NCBI GenBank assembly: GCA_030142905.1
Contig: JASJOG010000006.1
Coordinates: 2,243,501-2,307,500, forward strand
Length of the DNA: 64,000 bases
Direction: 5' to 3'
Source: Heliopora coerulea
Lineage: Eukaryota; Cnidaria; Anthozoa; Scleralcyonacea; Helioporidae
In this document: positions 1 to 12,231 of the stretch, in pieces
How positions within the stretch are numbered: the stretch's first letter is position 1
Layout: each line of letters starts with the position of its first letter
Translations under genes and position numbers: made by a program
The notes under the pieces: model-generated
The model's database searches: none
What the model was told of the DNA's origin: nothing
Seen by the model: the letters and a program-made list of their open reading frames with translations, nothing else

Positions 1-343
1 TATGTTTGTAATCCCGAGATTTAATTAATTCCAGCAATTCAGGAGTAAGCCATTTGGGTTGCGTATCACATTTAACACGTTTTTTCTTAAGTGGCATATG
101 GATATCAACTGCTTCATTAAAAAGACAACACCATGAGTCTACTATATCATCCACGTCCTCAAAGACAAAGGCAGAATCCCATGGGGTTTCATCCAGGGTC
201 TTTAAAAATTCTTTCTCATTGAGATTCTTAAAATTTCTATAGGTAATATATTTGACTCTTTGGACATTTATGGACTGTTTGTATAAGCGGACTCCTATAG
301 TAGGTAGGTGGTCCGAAATACCAATATCTGGGGTGGTCTAGGG
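1..343 (-). pseudogene. 5'-truncated LINE fragment (APE endonuclease C-terminus and linker)
   Basis: Read on the minus strand, one frame stays open from about 343 to the window edge. It begins with the SDH motif (ISDHLPTIGVRLY), which closes the apurinic-type endonuclease domain of CR1/L2-like non-LTR retrotransposons. The linker that precedes the reverse transcriptase follows (PKWLTPELLELIKSRDYKH). Just before the SDH block the reading frame stops and the similarity ends, as expected for a 5'-truncated insertion. The reverse transcriptase would lie to the left of this window. No in-frame stop is present in the part seen, so the copy may be fairly young. The family call comes from recognised motifs, not from a database search. 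Confidence 0.7.
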
Positions 344-1107
344 ATTTATGCCTGGTTGTTCAAACAACAAAAAAGGGCTTTTTTTCGTTTACCAAAGGAC
401 GAAACTCGGTAGCCTCTGTCAACTGACGTCATCTGCAAAATCGGGATAAGAGTCATACCAAATATGGTGTGCATTATCTATTTAGGTAAACAACAAAGTC
501 AGTTTCTTGAGTAAATTCTTGATTTCATGTAAATCATCATCAGACTACAATTCTTATACATTATTTTATCATTTTTCATATTATTGTTTGGCCCATGAGT
601 TCATTTAACGCATAGATGTGGAGGTGACGTTGCTGGGACGATCGATAAAGTTATCTGCATCAGGTTTAACGTGGTTGAAGTTGTTTCACTCCTTGGCTTT
701 TATCTCCAGAAAGTGTCCGAGTTTTGTTTTGTTTTTTCGCTCTCTCTTCGTCGGATATTCAGATGATATATTGAAATCGGCTGTTTCGATCTATCCATGC
801 ATAGTTGCTTGGTAAGCTAAAATCATAATAACTTACTCCACAATTTACTGAAAACTCCCAGGAGGAACTTTAAGTCCATTGAATGGATTTGACTGCACTA
901 AAATACTTCTATTCTTGGCATGATTGAAAAAAAAAATGTTAAAACTGGAGTACATATCAATTCCGATAGAAAATACTTACCAAATATTTTTTTCTAGCTT
1001 CCTTTGCCTCAGCAATCTTAATTTGATAATACCAAGACTACAAAACACTCTGATGGCCAAAATATTTAGGTTTCGGTTCAGCTAAAAACATGCCTGTGGA
1101 TGTTCAA
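344..1107. other. intergenic, nothing recognised
   Basis: AT-rich DNA between the LINE fragment and the hAT element. The only open frame, near 618-815 on the plus strand, has no recognisable motif. Confidence 0.5.
1100..1107. repeat. 8-bp target site duplication of hAT element, left copy
   Basis: ATGTTCAA directly abuts the left terminal inverted repeat and is matched exactly at 3727-3734. Confidence 0.9.
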
Positions 1108-3726
1108 TAGGCTTTGGTAGATTGTGCCCGAAAAAAAAAGCATATTATGCTTTTAGCAGTGCTCATATTTTTTAGAAATTATGCCAAAATTATGCTACTT
1201 TCTGAAAATTATGCTCTCTGTCACCGAAATTATGTTACTTAGATTTTAAGGAAAATAAAGATCACCAGTAGCTTAACTCTATCAATTTTGACTTTAATGA
1301 ACATTCATATGGTCCACCTTCCAGTCTTACAGTCTTTAGCATCGCAAATACGCATGTGCGCACCTCGAAAAGCCATATGATTAACAAATGATATCAAAAT
1401 CAACAGTTTCTGGATTCTGAATCCGGGTCAGAAAGTTATAGCCCGCATATTTGTTTTAGACGCCATCCAGGCAAAGCCCTCAGTTCAGTATAAAGACAAC
1501 TATGCATGTTGTTAATCTCTGTGTTATCGGTTATTGTACTGAAGCATTACACAAGCATGTAAATAGTCCACGAGAGCATGCTCTTGTGAATCGTTGAACG
1601 ATGAGTTAAGAATAGAGAATACTCGTTCAGCGGCTGCAGACGAGGGCTGCACCAGCAGAACCTTCATAACTGCAGAAGACCAATGGGGTAGGTTATCAGA
1701 TTGTTGCCTCCACCACTTCACTTTATCTTCTTCGCAGGGCATGATGACGTCCTGGGCGGCGGCAAGATAGTTAGGCAGTTCCGTAACGAGGTCATTAATT
1801 ACATCGTTACTCTCCAAGAACGGAAACTGGCGTAGAGGCTCCACATTTGCTGGTGTCAGCCGCAGCCACTGCACAGTTACCGGACACATTATTCGTGCAG
1901 CCTTGAATGCGCTCAACGTGTTGTGCAAGTCCACATTAAATTTACGCAAAAACCACTGAATTGCAGGCTGGACACTCCTTTTGGCCTCCTGTTCCAATGC
2001 TGCAACATTCTGTGCGGGATCCGCGTCGACCATAGCTACAGCTACGGCATGGACATTGGGTAAATGTACATTCTGACATGCATTGCAAACTCCTTGTAAT
2101 GTCTCAAAGCATGACAAAACCAGAGGGCCATCTCCCTCTAAAACGTAAGTGGCCTTAACAAATACCTTGCCCACATCAACGAGTGCTGCTAGTTCAAGCT
2201 TGAGACTGATCACCTTATTCAGATCTGAGAAGAAATCAACCAACTGACGCGAGGTCTGAGGAGCAACAATCTCCCTAACCATGTCATCGTTGTACATCAC
2301 CAAATTGTTCCATAAGCTGTTTGTACACCTCCCATCTGCACCACCAGCGAGTTTCGGAGTAACTTTTCGGCTTACGTCCAGTCAGTTCCTTCCACATTAG
2401 TCCCGCTTTGTGGCTTTGCGAAAATAAGCGGATCCACAGATTGCCAAACTCATCAGATTGGGGATAACAAAATGATTACCGACATTGTCCAGAGTGTGAG
2501 ACAAGCAAACAACATTGAATGTCTTTGGGAATATAAACTGGATGCGATTTAACGAAGCTTGGTTCACGCTGGCCCCATCTCTCATGGCAGCTATCAGAGA
2601 GTCTCCTCTCACACCGTACTCGATACTTAAACACTCCTTGAGCACTTGAGGAAGCTGGTCGCCATTCACTGACTTGGCACAAATATCGATTCTGATCAGT
2701 CGTTGTACGATATTCCAATCATTATCGACAAAACGGACCAGGATCACGATCGCTTCACCCTGTCTCGTGCTGCCATCATAAATGACAGATACGTCCCTTG
2801 TTGATACTCCTTGGCGAATTTCTGCTTTAATTCTCTCAATCTCCTGCTATTATATTATCGTTACGTAATCCATCATGTTCGAACTGTGACTCAGCCGATA
2901 GCCTTGCCTTTCAAGAAGCGTTCGAAGTTTGTCCATCTTACGTATGGGTATTCCAGCCTTAAGAAACTCCTCTACCACCTGTAAACGGTATGCTCTCTCA
3001 TCGACTGGCAACGTGCTATCCTTGTTGTGTTTTTCTTTACGAAGTGCTTCTTCGATCGTTTGATCTCGCTTTTTTGTCACTTTAAACTTCTCTGTGCCTG
3101 CGGCATGTTTTTTGGAAGCCAAGTGGTTTTTGAGAATGCTCTTTTTACAGCTCAATGTCTCCTAACACCCATTGTAAAACAGTTTTCCACCTCGAAGATA
3201 CAAATTTTCCCCTGGGAATTCTTCGATTCGATCACGAGGACTCATGTTCTTTGGATCTGGGTTACCTCTTTCCTTGCACTTTCCGGTATTACTTTTAGGA
3301 ACACGTTCTCTAGAGATTGAAGCTCTCGGTACGGCACTGGAAGTGCTGAAAGGGCTGGAAGTGCTGGAAGTGGATGTACTCGAGGACGACGCCATCTTTG
3401 ATCTGAGGCCTGAGGGGCCGAGCCGCCGAGCCATAAGCATGGTGGCCTGAGGAGAGTCTCAGTCTCTCAGATATGCACAGGGTGACCTGGAGTCTGCCGG
3501 ACCATATTTGACCATGGGCCTTAGCACAGACCTCAATATTTTCCAAAAACAATACAGAAATAAAATACAAACTGAATTATTCTAGAACTATGATGGGGTT
3601 TTTTTGTTTTCAACGCATAAAAGCTCGGATTATGCTAGCAGTGCTAAACTGAAATAAAAGCTTAAAATAATGCTCGTTTTGGTAAATTATGCTTAAAATT
3701 ATGCTAGCACAATCTACCAAAGCCTA
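1108..3726 (-). mobile_element. complete hAT DNA transposon, inactivated
   Basis: The ends are inverted repeats: TAGGCTTTGGTAGATTGTG at 1108-1126 and its reverse complement ending at 3726. The element is flanked by a perfect 8-bp target duplication, ATGTTCAA, at 1100-1107 and 3727-3734, the hallmark length for hAT transposons. Both ends carry clusters of a short subterminal motif (ATTATGCT and variants, at 1141-1235 and 3630-3706), the expected pattern of hAT transposase binding sites. The body encodes one transposase on the minus strand that is broken by stops and frameshifts. Total length is 2,619 bp. Confidence 0.93.
1524..3440 (-). pseudogene. hAT transposase, disrupted
   Basis: Transposase that would cut and paste the surrounding element. 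In order on the minus strand: a serine-rich N-terminus (likely start near 3395, MASSSSTSTS); a BED-type zinc finger (KLFYNGC, stop, then CKKSILKNHLASKKH); a catalytic-core segment (VSVIYDGSTRQGEA, then AAMRDGASVN, with acidic residues where the hAT catalytic Asp residues fall); a tryptophan block (SETRWWCRWEVY); and the C-terminal dimerisation motif (QPSSAAAERVFSILNSSF). Inactivating changes: TAG at 3162-3164 inside the zinc finger; adjacent TAA and TAG at 2847-2852; a frameshift near 2410; and a compensating shift near 2300. The remaining sequence is well preserved, so inactivation looks recent. Confidence 0.9.
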
Positions 3727-3734
3727 ATGTTCAA
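3727..3734. repeat. 8-bp target site duplication of hAT element, right copy
   Basis: ATGTTCAA directly abuts the right terminal inverted repeat and matches 1100-1107. Confidence 0.9.
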
Positions 3735-6700
3735 CAGAAGACGCCTGCCAGGAACATGGCGGCGTTTAAATTAATGAGATGTACGAGGCGACATGCGCCA
3801 GGGCACAAGCATCAAAGCTGCTTACAGCGAGTTGGACCTCTGGTTGATAATTTTTTCTGTGGTGCAGAGTACCCTAAAAAGTATTTTATTTGATGTTTTC
3901 CCCTCACACATCTATGGTTTTCGGAGCTTTATCGAACTTTTTCGGACGTTAGCTTTTTAAACACGACAGTTCACCCAGTTTTTCTTCCGAGAAAAACAAC
4001 TCTAAAAACTTTACCTGAAACATTAGATTATAGTGGCCTTTATAAGAGTTCACTAAAGCTGTGTTTCACAGCTGTTATATTAGCTCTGTCAAGTGGTGTT
4101 TCATGTTCTGATACTGTTTGCCCGATGTCTCATATCAAGAAATCTAACATCCCGTTTTATTTTAGCCTTTTGGTAAGCAATTTCGCCGTGTTATGTTCTT
4201 TCAGATAGTAAATTTTTTACCTTTTATTTCTTCTGAACGTTCTTGTAAAGTTTCCTTCCTACTGCCAATGTAACTTCTCGTTCTTCTACTGTCTTGCTTA
4301 AGAATTTTTATAGCCGTTGTTGTCTCCCTCTCTGGAAACCTTTGAGCTGTTTCTTGATGAAGTTCACGTCGCTTTTCTGAAAATGATTTCTTCATAACAA
4401 CGGTTTACTTAAAAAAAGTTTTCAAATAAAAGATCGACCAACGACTTTCTGATTTTCAGTCTTGTTGCCAGGACTCTAAGTTCTGACGCGATTGAGTTGG
4501 TTCTGTGGTCTGGCGATGAATAACACTCATGAATACAAACATACAAACTCTGAGCGAGATTTTCTTTCGCTAGCCTTCACCCGGCTAAATGGACCCTAAG
4601 CACGTCGAAATTAGTACCCTCGCATCACGCTTCGCGCGGTGGGCGATGGGATAACTGGAAAAGTCGTACAAGCTAATATACACAAATTCTCTGTTAAAAT
4701 ATGCTAATTAACATAAAGCACAATCAGATAAGCTATGCCTGTGTAAAAACATGCGAATAAATTGAATAGATAAAGTTAGGCTTCAATTTCAGTCCATTCG
4801 ATTTATTTCAGTTAGGTTTCAATTTGTCAATAAAAACAGAAACCAAAAGTTGCCGACCAAACTCACAGTTTGCCAATCCAATTACCGAAAAATCCTTTGC
4901 AGACGCAACAGTACAGCATCTTTTGCCATGAAGTGCCGCTTACAAAGTCTGTCTCCCTGTATTCAAATTTTCTTTAACTCGTCTTTCCAACTTTCTTCAA
5001 GTCTGTCTCACATACTGACCATCGCAGCGCGTACAAAAGAAGTCAATAAAACAGCTTGACGACGTCACCAAATGCTCCATAGTAGGTGAATAGTCTTTTT
5101 TCACAACCAGGTGAACTATTAGTCATATTTATAGGTAGTGCTTCTCTGGTTTGGTGGCCAGCGAAAGGTACATGCAAGTTGCTAGAAAACATTTCTTAAT
5201 TGAAGACTAAAATAGAGTCACCAAGACTAAAATAGAGTCACCACTTAACCGCTTCACGAACTACAACACCACCTCTATGGAATGAACTCTTCAATGATAT
5301 TCGAAACTTTGGTTGATATATGAGAAGAAAACAGAATGCTTGTTGTTCCTTTTTCAATGGTTTGCATCTATTTCATCATATCTACGATCATAATTCTTTA
5401 ATTTATTCACTCTCTTTTGAACAATTCTATTAATCTTCTTCTGGTTTAAGCCACTTTCTTTTGCCTTTTAGGCACCCTTTTCAATATCTCTAGGTGAACT
5501 TTAATTTGGGTTTACCATTTAAATGGTTCACAATCATTTATTTCTGAAATGCTTTACTCATTCCTAAGGTGCAATCGACAAACCTCTTAATGTGAAGTAT
5601 TATCAGAGGTTCGTGGATGAGATTTTAAATTAGCTAACCTAGTCACAACTTGTGGATACTCCTGACAATAGATAGCGGCATTGATCTTCAGCTTAAGTCT
5701 TGTACCACTTTAAAAATATTTGGCTTTGGACTTAACTTGGATAAAACCAAGTAATAACTGAAGCCCTTTGCGTGACAAAGTTTCAAAGAGAAGTCCCAGA
5801 TTAGTCTACCAAGTGCTAATCATTTAACGTATCCGTTTATTTTGGTCCGAAGAGGCCAGTTTTTGGGATTGTAAATATTGAAAATACTTAAAAGATTATC
5901 ACAAGTATTTTTCTCTCAACTCGACCCGAGTTGGCTATTGGCAAAATAGGCTTACAAAAGGTCGCAAAACTATAAATAACGAAAATTTTGCTAATACCAA
6001 ACTTCTTAATTATACATGTATATCCGTCACATACGAGTCTATCAGAAAACCAGTTCATAAGCAACTGATCAATTCATGAGGACCTATACCTTCTCAAAGT
6101 AAAGAATTTTGCTGAAACCCTTACCCGCACCTTGTGCATCTCTATTAATAAAGTCAAACAAACATATGTCCGGCACAAATCAAAGTTGAAATTCCTTCCG
6201 GACAGTTAAATATTGGGGAAAAAATCGTTCAACGAAAGACCATTCAATTATTTCTCGATAATTTTAGGGGTGGGAGAGTTTCCAGGTCTTAGACTTCACG
6301 GGGGTCGAGGTCTAAAGGGCGCAAACATCGTACTTGTCCCCCGGCGCCAAAACTCCTTGTAACACCACTGATTCTGTCCGAGACATTTGTAGCCGTGAGT
6401 ATGAGATTGTCCTTGAGCCGCTAACTCCATACACTTGTCAGATTCATCAAAGCCAAATATTGACAATTTTTTTAATTCAAGATATCAATACTCGGCGAAG
6501 TCTAGGGTTGAGCCCAATATCGAATGTTGACACCAAATAATGTTTGCCATACTGGGCGAAATAATAAGGAAATTTTCCTCCTGATGTGGCGGTATTTAAA
6601 TGTGTTTCCCGTGGTGCTTGTCTTACTTGATAGGTTACTTTCCAAATTACAGGTAAATCTATCTCTACTTTGCAATCAAGAATATGGGCTTGGATCCCTC

Positions 6701-6894
6701 AGGTTATTGAGCAAACAATCAGCTGAATGTCTGCCTTGTGAAATTGCATTGCACGTGAAGAACTTATGTAAACTGTCGCAATAAATAAAAAAGAGGACTG
6801 TCTAATGTTTCTAATGTTAAGATTTGATTGTAAAATTGATCGTCAAGGAATGATAATGGCTAATTAGTTACAATACTAAAGAAATGCCCCCCAG
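3735..6894. other. intergenic, no gene recognised
   Basis: No exon or element could be supported here. A 20-bp direct duplication (AGACTAAAATAGAGTCACCA) occurs twice in tandem near 5204-5242. Short open frames at 4201-4395 (charged, Lys/Glu/Arg rich) and 6334-6784 show no family motif. Confidence 0.5.
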
Positions 6895-7915
6895 TGGATC
6901 ATATGAACTACGCCTTTTGCTGTTCATTACCAGAAAATATACTATCATTAACGCCAGCCTCAAAGTCAATAACGCGAAAATACATACGTTTCATTGAATC
7001 GATACTGATTTACACTTCTGTCACGTATATTTAAAATTTTGGCATAGAAAGTAACATTCATTAGCATAGATACGCAGCCATAGGCATCAAAAGGCATTCG
7101 ATAGCGCTAGACAACCATTGACACCATTTTACTTTACATTATTTACGATAAAATTTCATTTATGTAAGACATTTGTCCTGTCTGTTACAGGGTCGATTTA
7201 AGGCTATATGGTATTCTAACATGTATGTTTCAAAGTGTTAACGAACTTTAGTTCAGAGCAAATTGCCAACACTCGTCAACTTTCACGTCTTAAAAGATAT
7301 GTTTTCTGGTCAAAGCTTTGCGATCAAGGCTTTCAATGCTACTGTGTACGAGCCCACGCTTAAAAGATAAGGGAACAACACTATCAAAATTCATACATGA
7401 AGTGAACCGGTGAACGTGGGTTTCTGATAAACAGTTGTTCTTCAACTCAATAGCAAACGTGATATTTCGATGCTGTGAGTTAAGATAGTCCTGAAAAGGG
7501 CGGACATGGTCAGGTGAGAGAAAAATTGCAAAGCAGTCATCTATATAACGGCAAAATAGAAGAGGTTTGAACTGTCCAGCCGAATTCAGTTTAGTTACGA
7601 ATTTTGATGGTCTTATTCTAATTTATCTTTTTATACATGTCGGGATTCATTATAACCTTGAATCGACTCGCCAACAGACTTCACAGATATCTGGCGTAAT
7701 TGAAACTTTATTGTCCCTTATGTATTGTAGAATGGTGTTGATGGTCGCCTTTTGGTTCTATGAAATCCCCTTTGTTGCAAACGGTTGCGTAACTTAACTA
7801 ATGAATGTCAATTCAATTAAATCAATGTTTTTTCGTGATAATGAGCTCGAGATTGGCTTTAAAGGTAGTATATTTTTTGGTAATGAACAGCAAAAGGTGT
7901 ATATAGACTGGTATA
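6895..7915. repeat. pair of long inverted repeats about 0.8 kb apart
   Basis: The stretch 6895-7000, reverse-complemented, matches 7815-7915 with scattered mismatches. The shared core is GGTAATGAACAGCAAAAGG. The arms are about 100 bp and the interior shows no coding signal. This could be a non-autonomous DNA transposon or two copies of one repeat in opposite orientation. Target duplications were not resolved. Confidence 0.5.
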
Positions 7916-10900
7916 CTGACAAGCAACAGAAATTGATCTTTCTAACAATGTATCTTTAAATTTAAGAATATTTTTCAGTTAAATCCCCATTTATCATATC
8001 TTTAAAAGAGATATTTACACAGTAAAATCAAATTTGCTCGACAAATTTTACTGAGAACATACCTCCAGTTTGGCCAGTTTTGACAACGTTTTCCTCTGAT
8101 GATCTACGTCCTACTAATTTGAACAAACAAAAAAATTAAAAAAAAAATTAATGACGTAAAATATGTATTGTGTAAAATATATGTCCTATAAAGCAAGTAA
8201 GAATGATTGGAGAAGGTTCCGAGAAAAGCGTGAAAACAGGCTTTTAAGTGGTATTAACTAGTTGATGTTTCATAAACAACTAACCAAACGTAAAATGTAT
8301 TTCAAGTTTTGAAATACAATACTTCTACGACACAAAATTATTTATTTACTCACGTCATACTAGAGTTACTTCGTAAAGTCTCACACTTTCATGCAAACGA
8401 GGAAAATGAATGAACGCTTCATTCAATCGTATGAAAAAAATTTATAGTGATTCTGGGAAAGAATAAATTTTTTTTTAATATTGTTTTTGCAGTAATATTA
8501 ACAAAATCTTGATTCTCACTTAAACTGTATCGAAATAGTTTCTTGAAAAGTTAAGGAATACAAATTTGGCCGTCAAAATTGTTAGTTAATATTTTTGGAG
8601 AGACTCTAAAATGGCATGATCGATAGATAAATTTTACTAAAGTGATTTTTTTTCTCTAAAACTCAAAAAGTTACTTTTAGGTATAAGTAACCAATCCTCT
8701 GCGTTGCAGGGGCTCTTTTGGGGTAAAACAGGTTCTCACGGCGTTTTCCCGAATTGTAGTGTAATTTGGTTTATTTTCACAGCACTAAATTTTGCAGAAA
8801 GATGCCAATACGGTTGATTTTTAATCTAATTTTTGATTTCTGTCAATTTTTGCTCGAATCCTCGCCCGAACGTTTCTGCCTGTAAAAATATTAGGAATCA
8901 TAGAATTTGTTAAAATATGTCAACTAATTAACCACTTGTAAAGAAATCCTTCACTGAACAAATACTTGGTCATCACCGTGCTCTTACTTCAATCAGATTA
9001 GGCTAAAAGATAGTTTGGAGCCATTCTGGAAAGTCACTATATTTGTTGAACAATTTTGTTTAATACGAAAAAAATGTAAAGGTATGAGGAAGGCATTTCT
9101 TTCCCTGTTATGACTTGTTTCATTCTTGAGATGTATCGGTTTGCTTTAGTTTATATTAAGATGAGGTACACTGGGACGTCATTTATTGGGTACAGCATTT
9201 GGAAACATGTAGAAAAATCGTGCACATCCTTAATATTATTTTTTAAAATTGTGCAAAAATTTATACGAGAAAGCATTCCATGACAAAGGGAATCACTTGA
9301 CCATAAATAACATTACCACGGTGACGTGTCGATTTCGAGATTTTTCTCTCCCTAAAGCAGAATTGCTTGTTTTCAGCCAAAGTAAGTCAAGTGAGTCTGT
9401 TTGCAATTTTATAAGGCATCAAGCATTTGGATGAAGGTATGTCTGACTTTCAGGCGCGCAGCAAGCAGGGAAAGAAACTAATGTCAATCCTCACGGAGAG
9501 GTTACTCTCATACAGAACAGAAACGTCGTACAGGTTTGTTTATATATTTGCTTAGTTTTCGTAATAGTAATACTAACATTTCCTGTTCAGCAAATAGCTT
9601 GGGTTTTGTTAACCCTTTGAACGGCAATCTCTGTACTATTTTCAGTTGTTTTGAGTTTTTGCATTTCTTGTTACAATTTGTTTTTACGCAGCAAATAATA
9701 CCTCGACGTTCAGCGAGATTATCCGTACGTTTAAGGGTTAAAACATTTGTTATATTGGTGTCCATGGTAAAATTGCTGGTTAAGAGTACATATGTTGCCA
9801 AAGAGTCATTAAACGAAGACGTATTTAAGCGCCAAGGATCTCCTGATACTCAACCAAAATCTCTAATCCCTCAAGCCCTCTTTTTATTACTATAATCTTC
9901 ATAATCAATAAAACGCCCACCTCATACCCGTAGAAACCACTAAAAAAAGTTTTGTGAAGCCTTTAACTTCCACTAAATCCTACAATATCTTATAAGACCC
10001 TAAATCTTTTAAAATCTTTAATCTTTTAATCTTAAAAAGGTATGTCCATTGACGAGAAAAACCTCCTGGCCAACTCTAAACGAGATTATGATTTATGTGA
10101 AGGAAAGTTTTTCTAGCGTCAGAAACTACATTTTATGACTCAACTGGGACTAGTTGCAAAAATGCAACTCCAAAGCATTCCCTCCGGGAATCGAACTTGC
10201 GACCTTGCAACAATTGTTGTGCTCTAGACTCAGTCTGCAAATGGTTAAAATTAACCAAACCTCACAAAGTCTGAAACCCAGAAATCCAAACCCCAAACTT
10301 GTGAGAATCAAAACCTATTTATTGAACCATGTTGTTAAGAGATTCATTTTTTATAATAAATTCAGTCATTTTAAAATTTTCGCGTTCAAAAAAGACTGTG
10401 AATCGAGCTCCACTATTAATCCATACGGGAATTTAAAATGTTCAAATAGTCTAAAAAATTATTGGAGAAAGAGGTATATTTTCGTATCTCAATCTCAAGA
10501 AGTGCGCTCGTTTTCAATGACCACAAAGCTGAAAGTGACCTTCCAAATTCAAGGAGGAGCATGTTTCAAGAAGACCACTTCACTATACCATTCAAGCAAC
10601 TACCTTAATAGGTTACCCTTTCTTTACTTTATTTACGATGTTTCTACTGATTCATCTTTTATTTCCTCGATTTGTCACACATATCTCAGAAAGCAAATCG
10701 AGCATTTTAGTTTGACTATAAATAATTGTATCCATGAGGTCTTTTTTTTCTGAAACTGCCTAGCAGCTACCAACCTCTTTTCATACATATGAATGGACGA
10801 CGCGAGTCACAACTGATATCATGCCATAAACCAGTCGACGTACGTAACTCTACGCAGGACCTCATATCTGGAAAGTAAATATCAAAATTTAATCAGATCA

Positions 10901-11937
10901 ACCATATTAATGTCGATTTGAATATTTTCACATAATCTTTTAGTTAAAACTACAAAAATATTAAAAACCAAAAGGACAAAAATCTTGTACGATGATTCAT
11001 TGGAACTACTGTACTTCTAAAGTCAAAGTAAATTGAGAATTGGATTTTTGTATATCTTCTAACACATGTTTCAAGGCACGAAAGGATTGTATACAAATGT
11101 AACAGGGACATTGCATGTTCTTCTTTAAATGCCTTCGGCGATTATGTCAGGTTTACTGCAAAATCTACTTCGCGTACTTCATGGCTAACTGTACGTAGAT
11201 GTGAAACAAAAGGACAATTGCACCAGGCTTCAAATGCGATTCAGGATCTCGAAATAATATCATCCATTGATTTCAAAGTGGCCTTTTGGAATTTCATTCT
11301 GGCGGACACCAGACAATTTTATCCAGCAGAATGATACTTCTGGAGATTAATGGAAATAGGACTTCACTGATTTAAGGAGCCATATAGAATTTTGAGCTAT
11401 GCACATTAGTCCGGCTTCAGCTATGATTATTTTAAAGAAGCCTGCTGAAATCTTCAATTTTGTACGCTGGTAAAAAGCCCGCGCAGCTCATCTGGTAGTT
11501 CTAGCGAGCGAAAAAGACTGTCCTCGCTCTGAACAAACGAACTTGAATTTTATCCACCGACTACCATTAAAAAGTGGACAATCGGAGATTGGGTAGATAA
11601 AACTGGGTATGGGTCTATCAAAGTTAAGGTTTGTCGTTCAAACGGATACAACTGTTCACTAATTGTAACTTATTTGCTGGATAAACTATCCGGGACTCGA
11701 TGCTGATGAATTGATAAAGAAAAGAAAAACATAGGTCGCTAATTTATATGAGGAGCGAGAGGTGATTTACTAGTGCACATAAGAAGCATATTAGTAGTTG
11801 TCGTCACTTCACTATGGCAACACTGAGAAAACCAAATGCCTTTAAAAACATTGTAAGGTGTTAGAAGTTTATCATTAATTAAAAAGAGTAAATTTATTTC
11901 AATTATGCCTTAATGTATGATTTCTTAAAGGATTCAG
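7916..11937. other. intergenic, no gene recognised
   Basis: AT-rich DNA. Open frames at 9536-9895 and 10154-10753 have no domain motif and no clear splice borders. A B-box-like string, GTTCGATTCC on the minus strand near 10189, resembles the 3' half of a tRNA or tRNA-derived SINE, but no complete tRNA fold was found. Confidence 0.45.
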
Positions 11938-12231
11938 CAATCATCCGTTTCACCCGTTCTAAAACGCATCGGTCAGTTCTAAGTTTTAGAATAACGCTTT
12001 GAAGCGTGGCCAGATTGTAATTTGAGCAACTAGGCCCTAAGGATGTTTTCCTCTAAAAGTCGGGGAGTTGGTCAAAGTGGTAGGTTATGTGATTAGGGTT
12101 AGGGTTAGGGTTAGGGTTAGGGTTAGGTTGAGGTCAGGTTGCTCAGATTACAATCTGGCCACGCTTCAAAGCGCTGTTCTAAAATTTAGAACTGACGCTT
12201 TGAGCGTTTTAGAACGGGAGGAACGGCTGCA
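11938..12231. mobile_element. foldback element with telomere-like loop
   Basis: Long imperfect inverted repeats, left arm about 11953-12030 and right arm about 12138-12218, with similarity reaching 11938 and 12231. Both contain GCGTGGCCAGATTGTAAT or its complement. The roughly 107-bp loop contains (TTAGGG)n. The structure is a foldback or MITE-type element. No clear target duplication was found. Confidence 0.75.
12093..12128 (+). repeat. interstitial telomeric repeat (TTAGGG)n
   Basis: About five uninterrupted TTAGGG units, the metazoan telomere repeat, lying in the loop between the arms of the foldback element. Confidence 0.93.

Noticed and set aside
10172..10240. tRNA-like B box (minus strand GTTCGATTCC)
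   Set aside because: No acceptor stem, D arm or anticodon stem could be paired; at most a SINE remnant.
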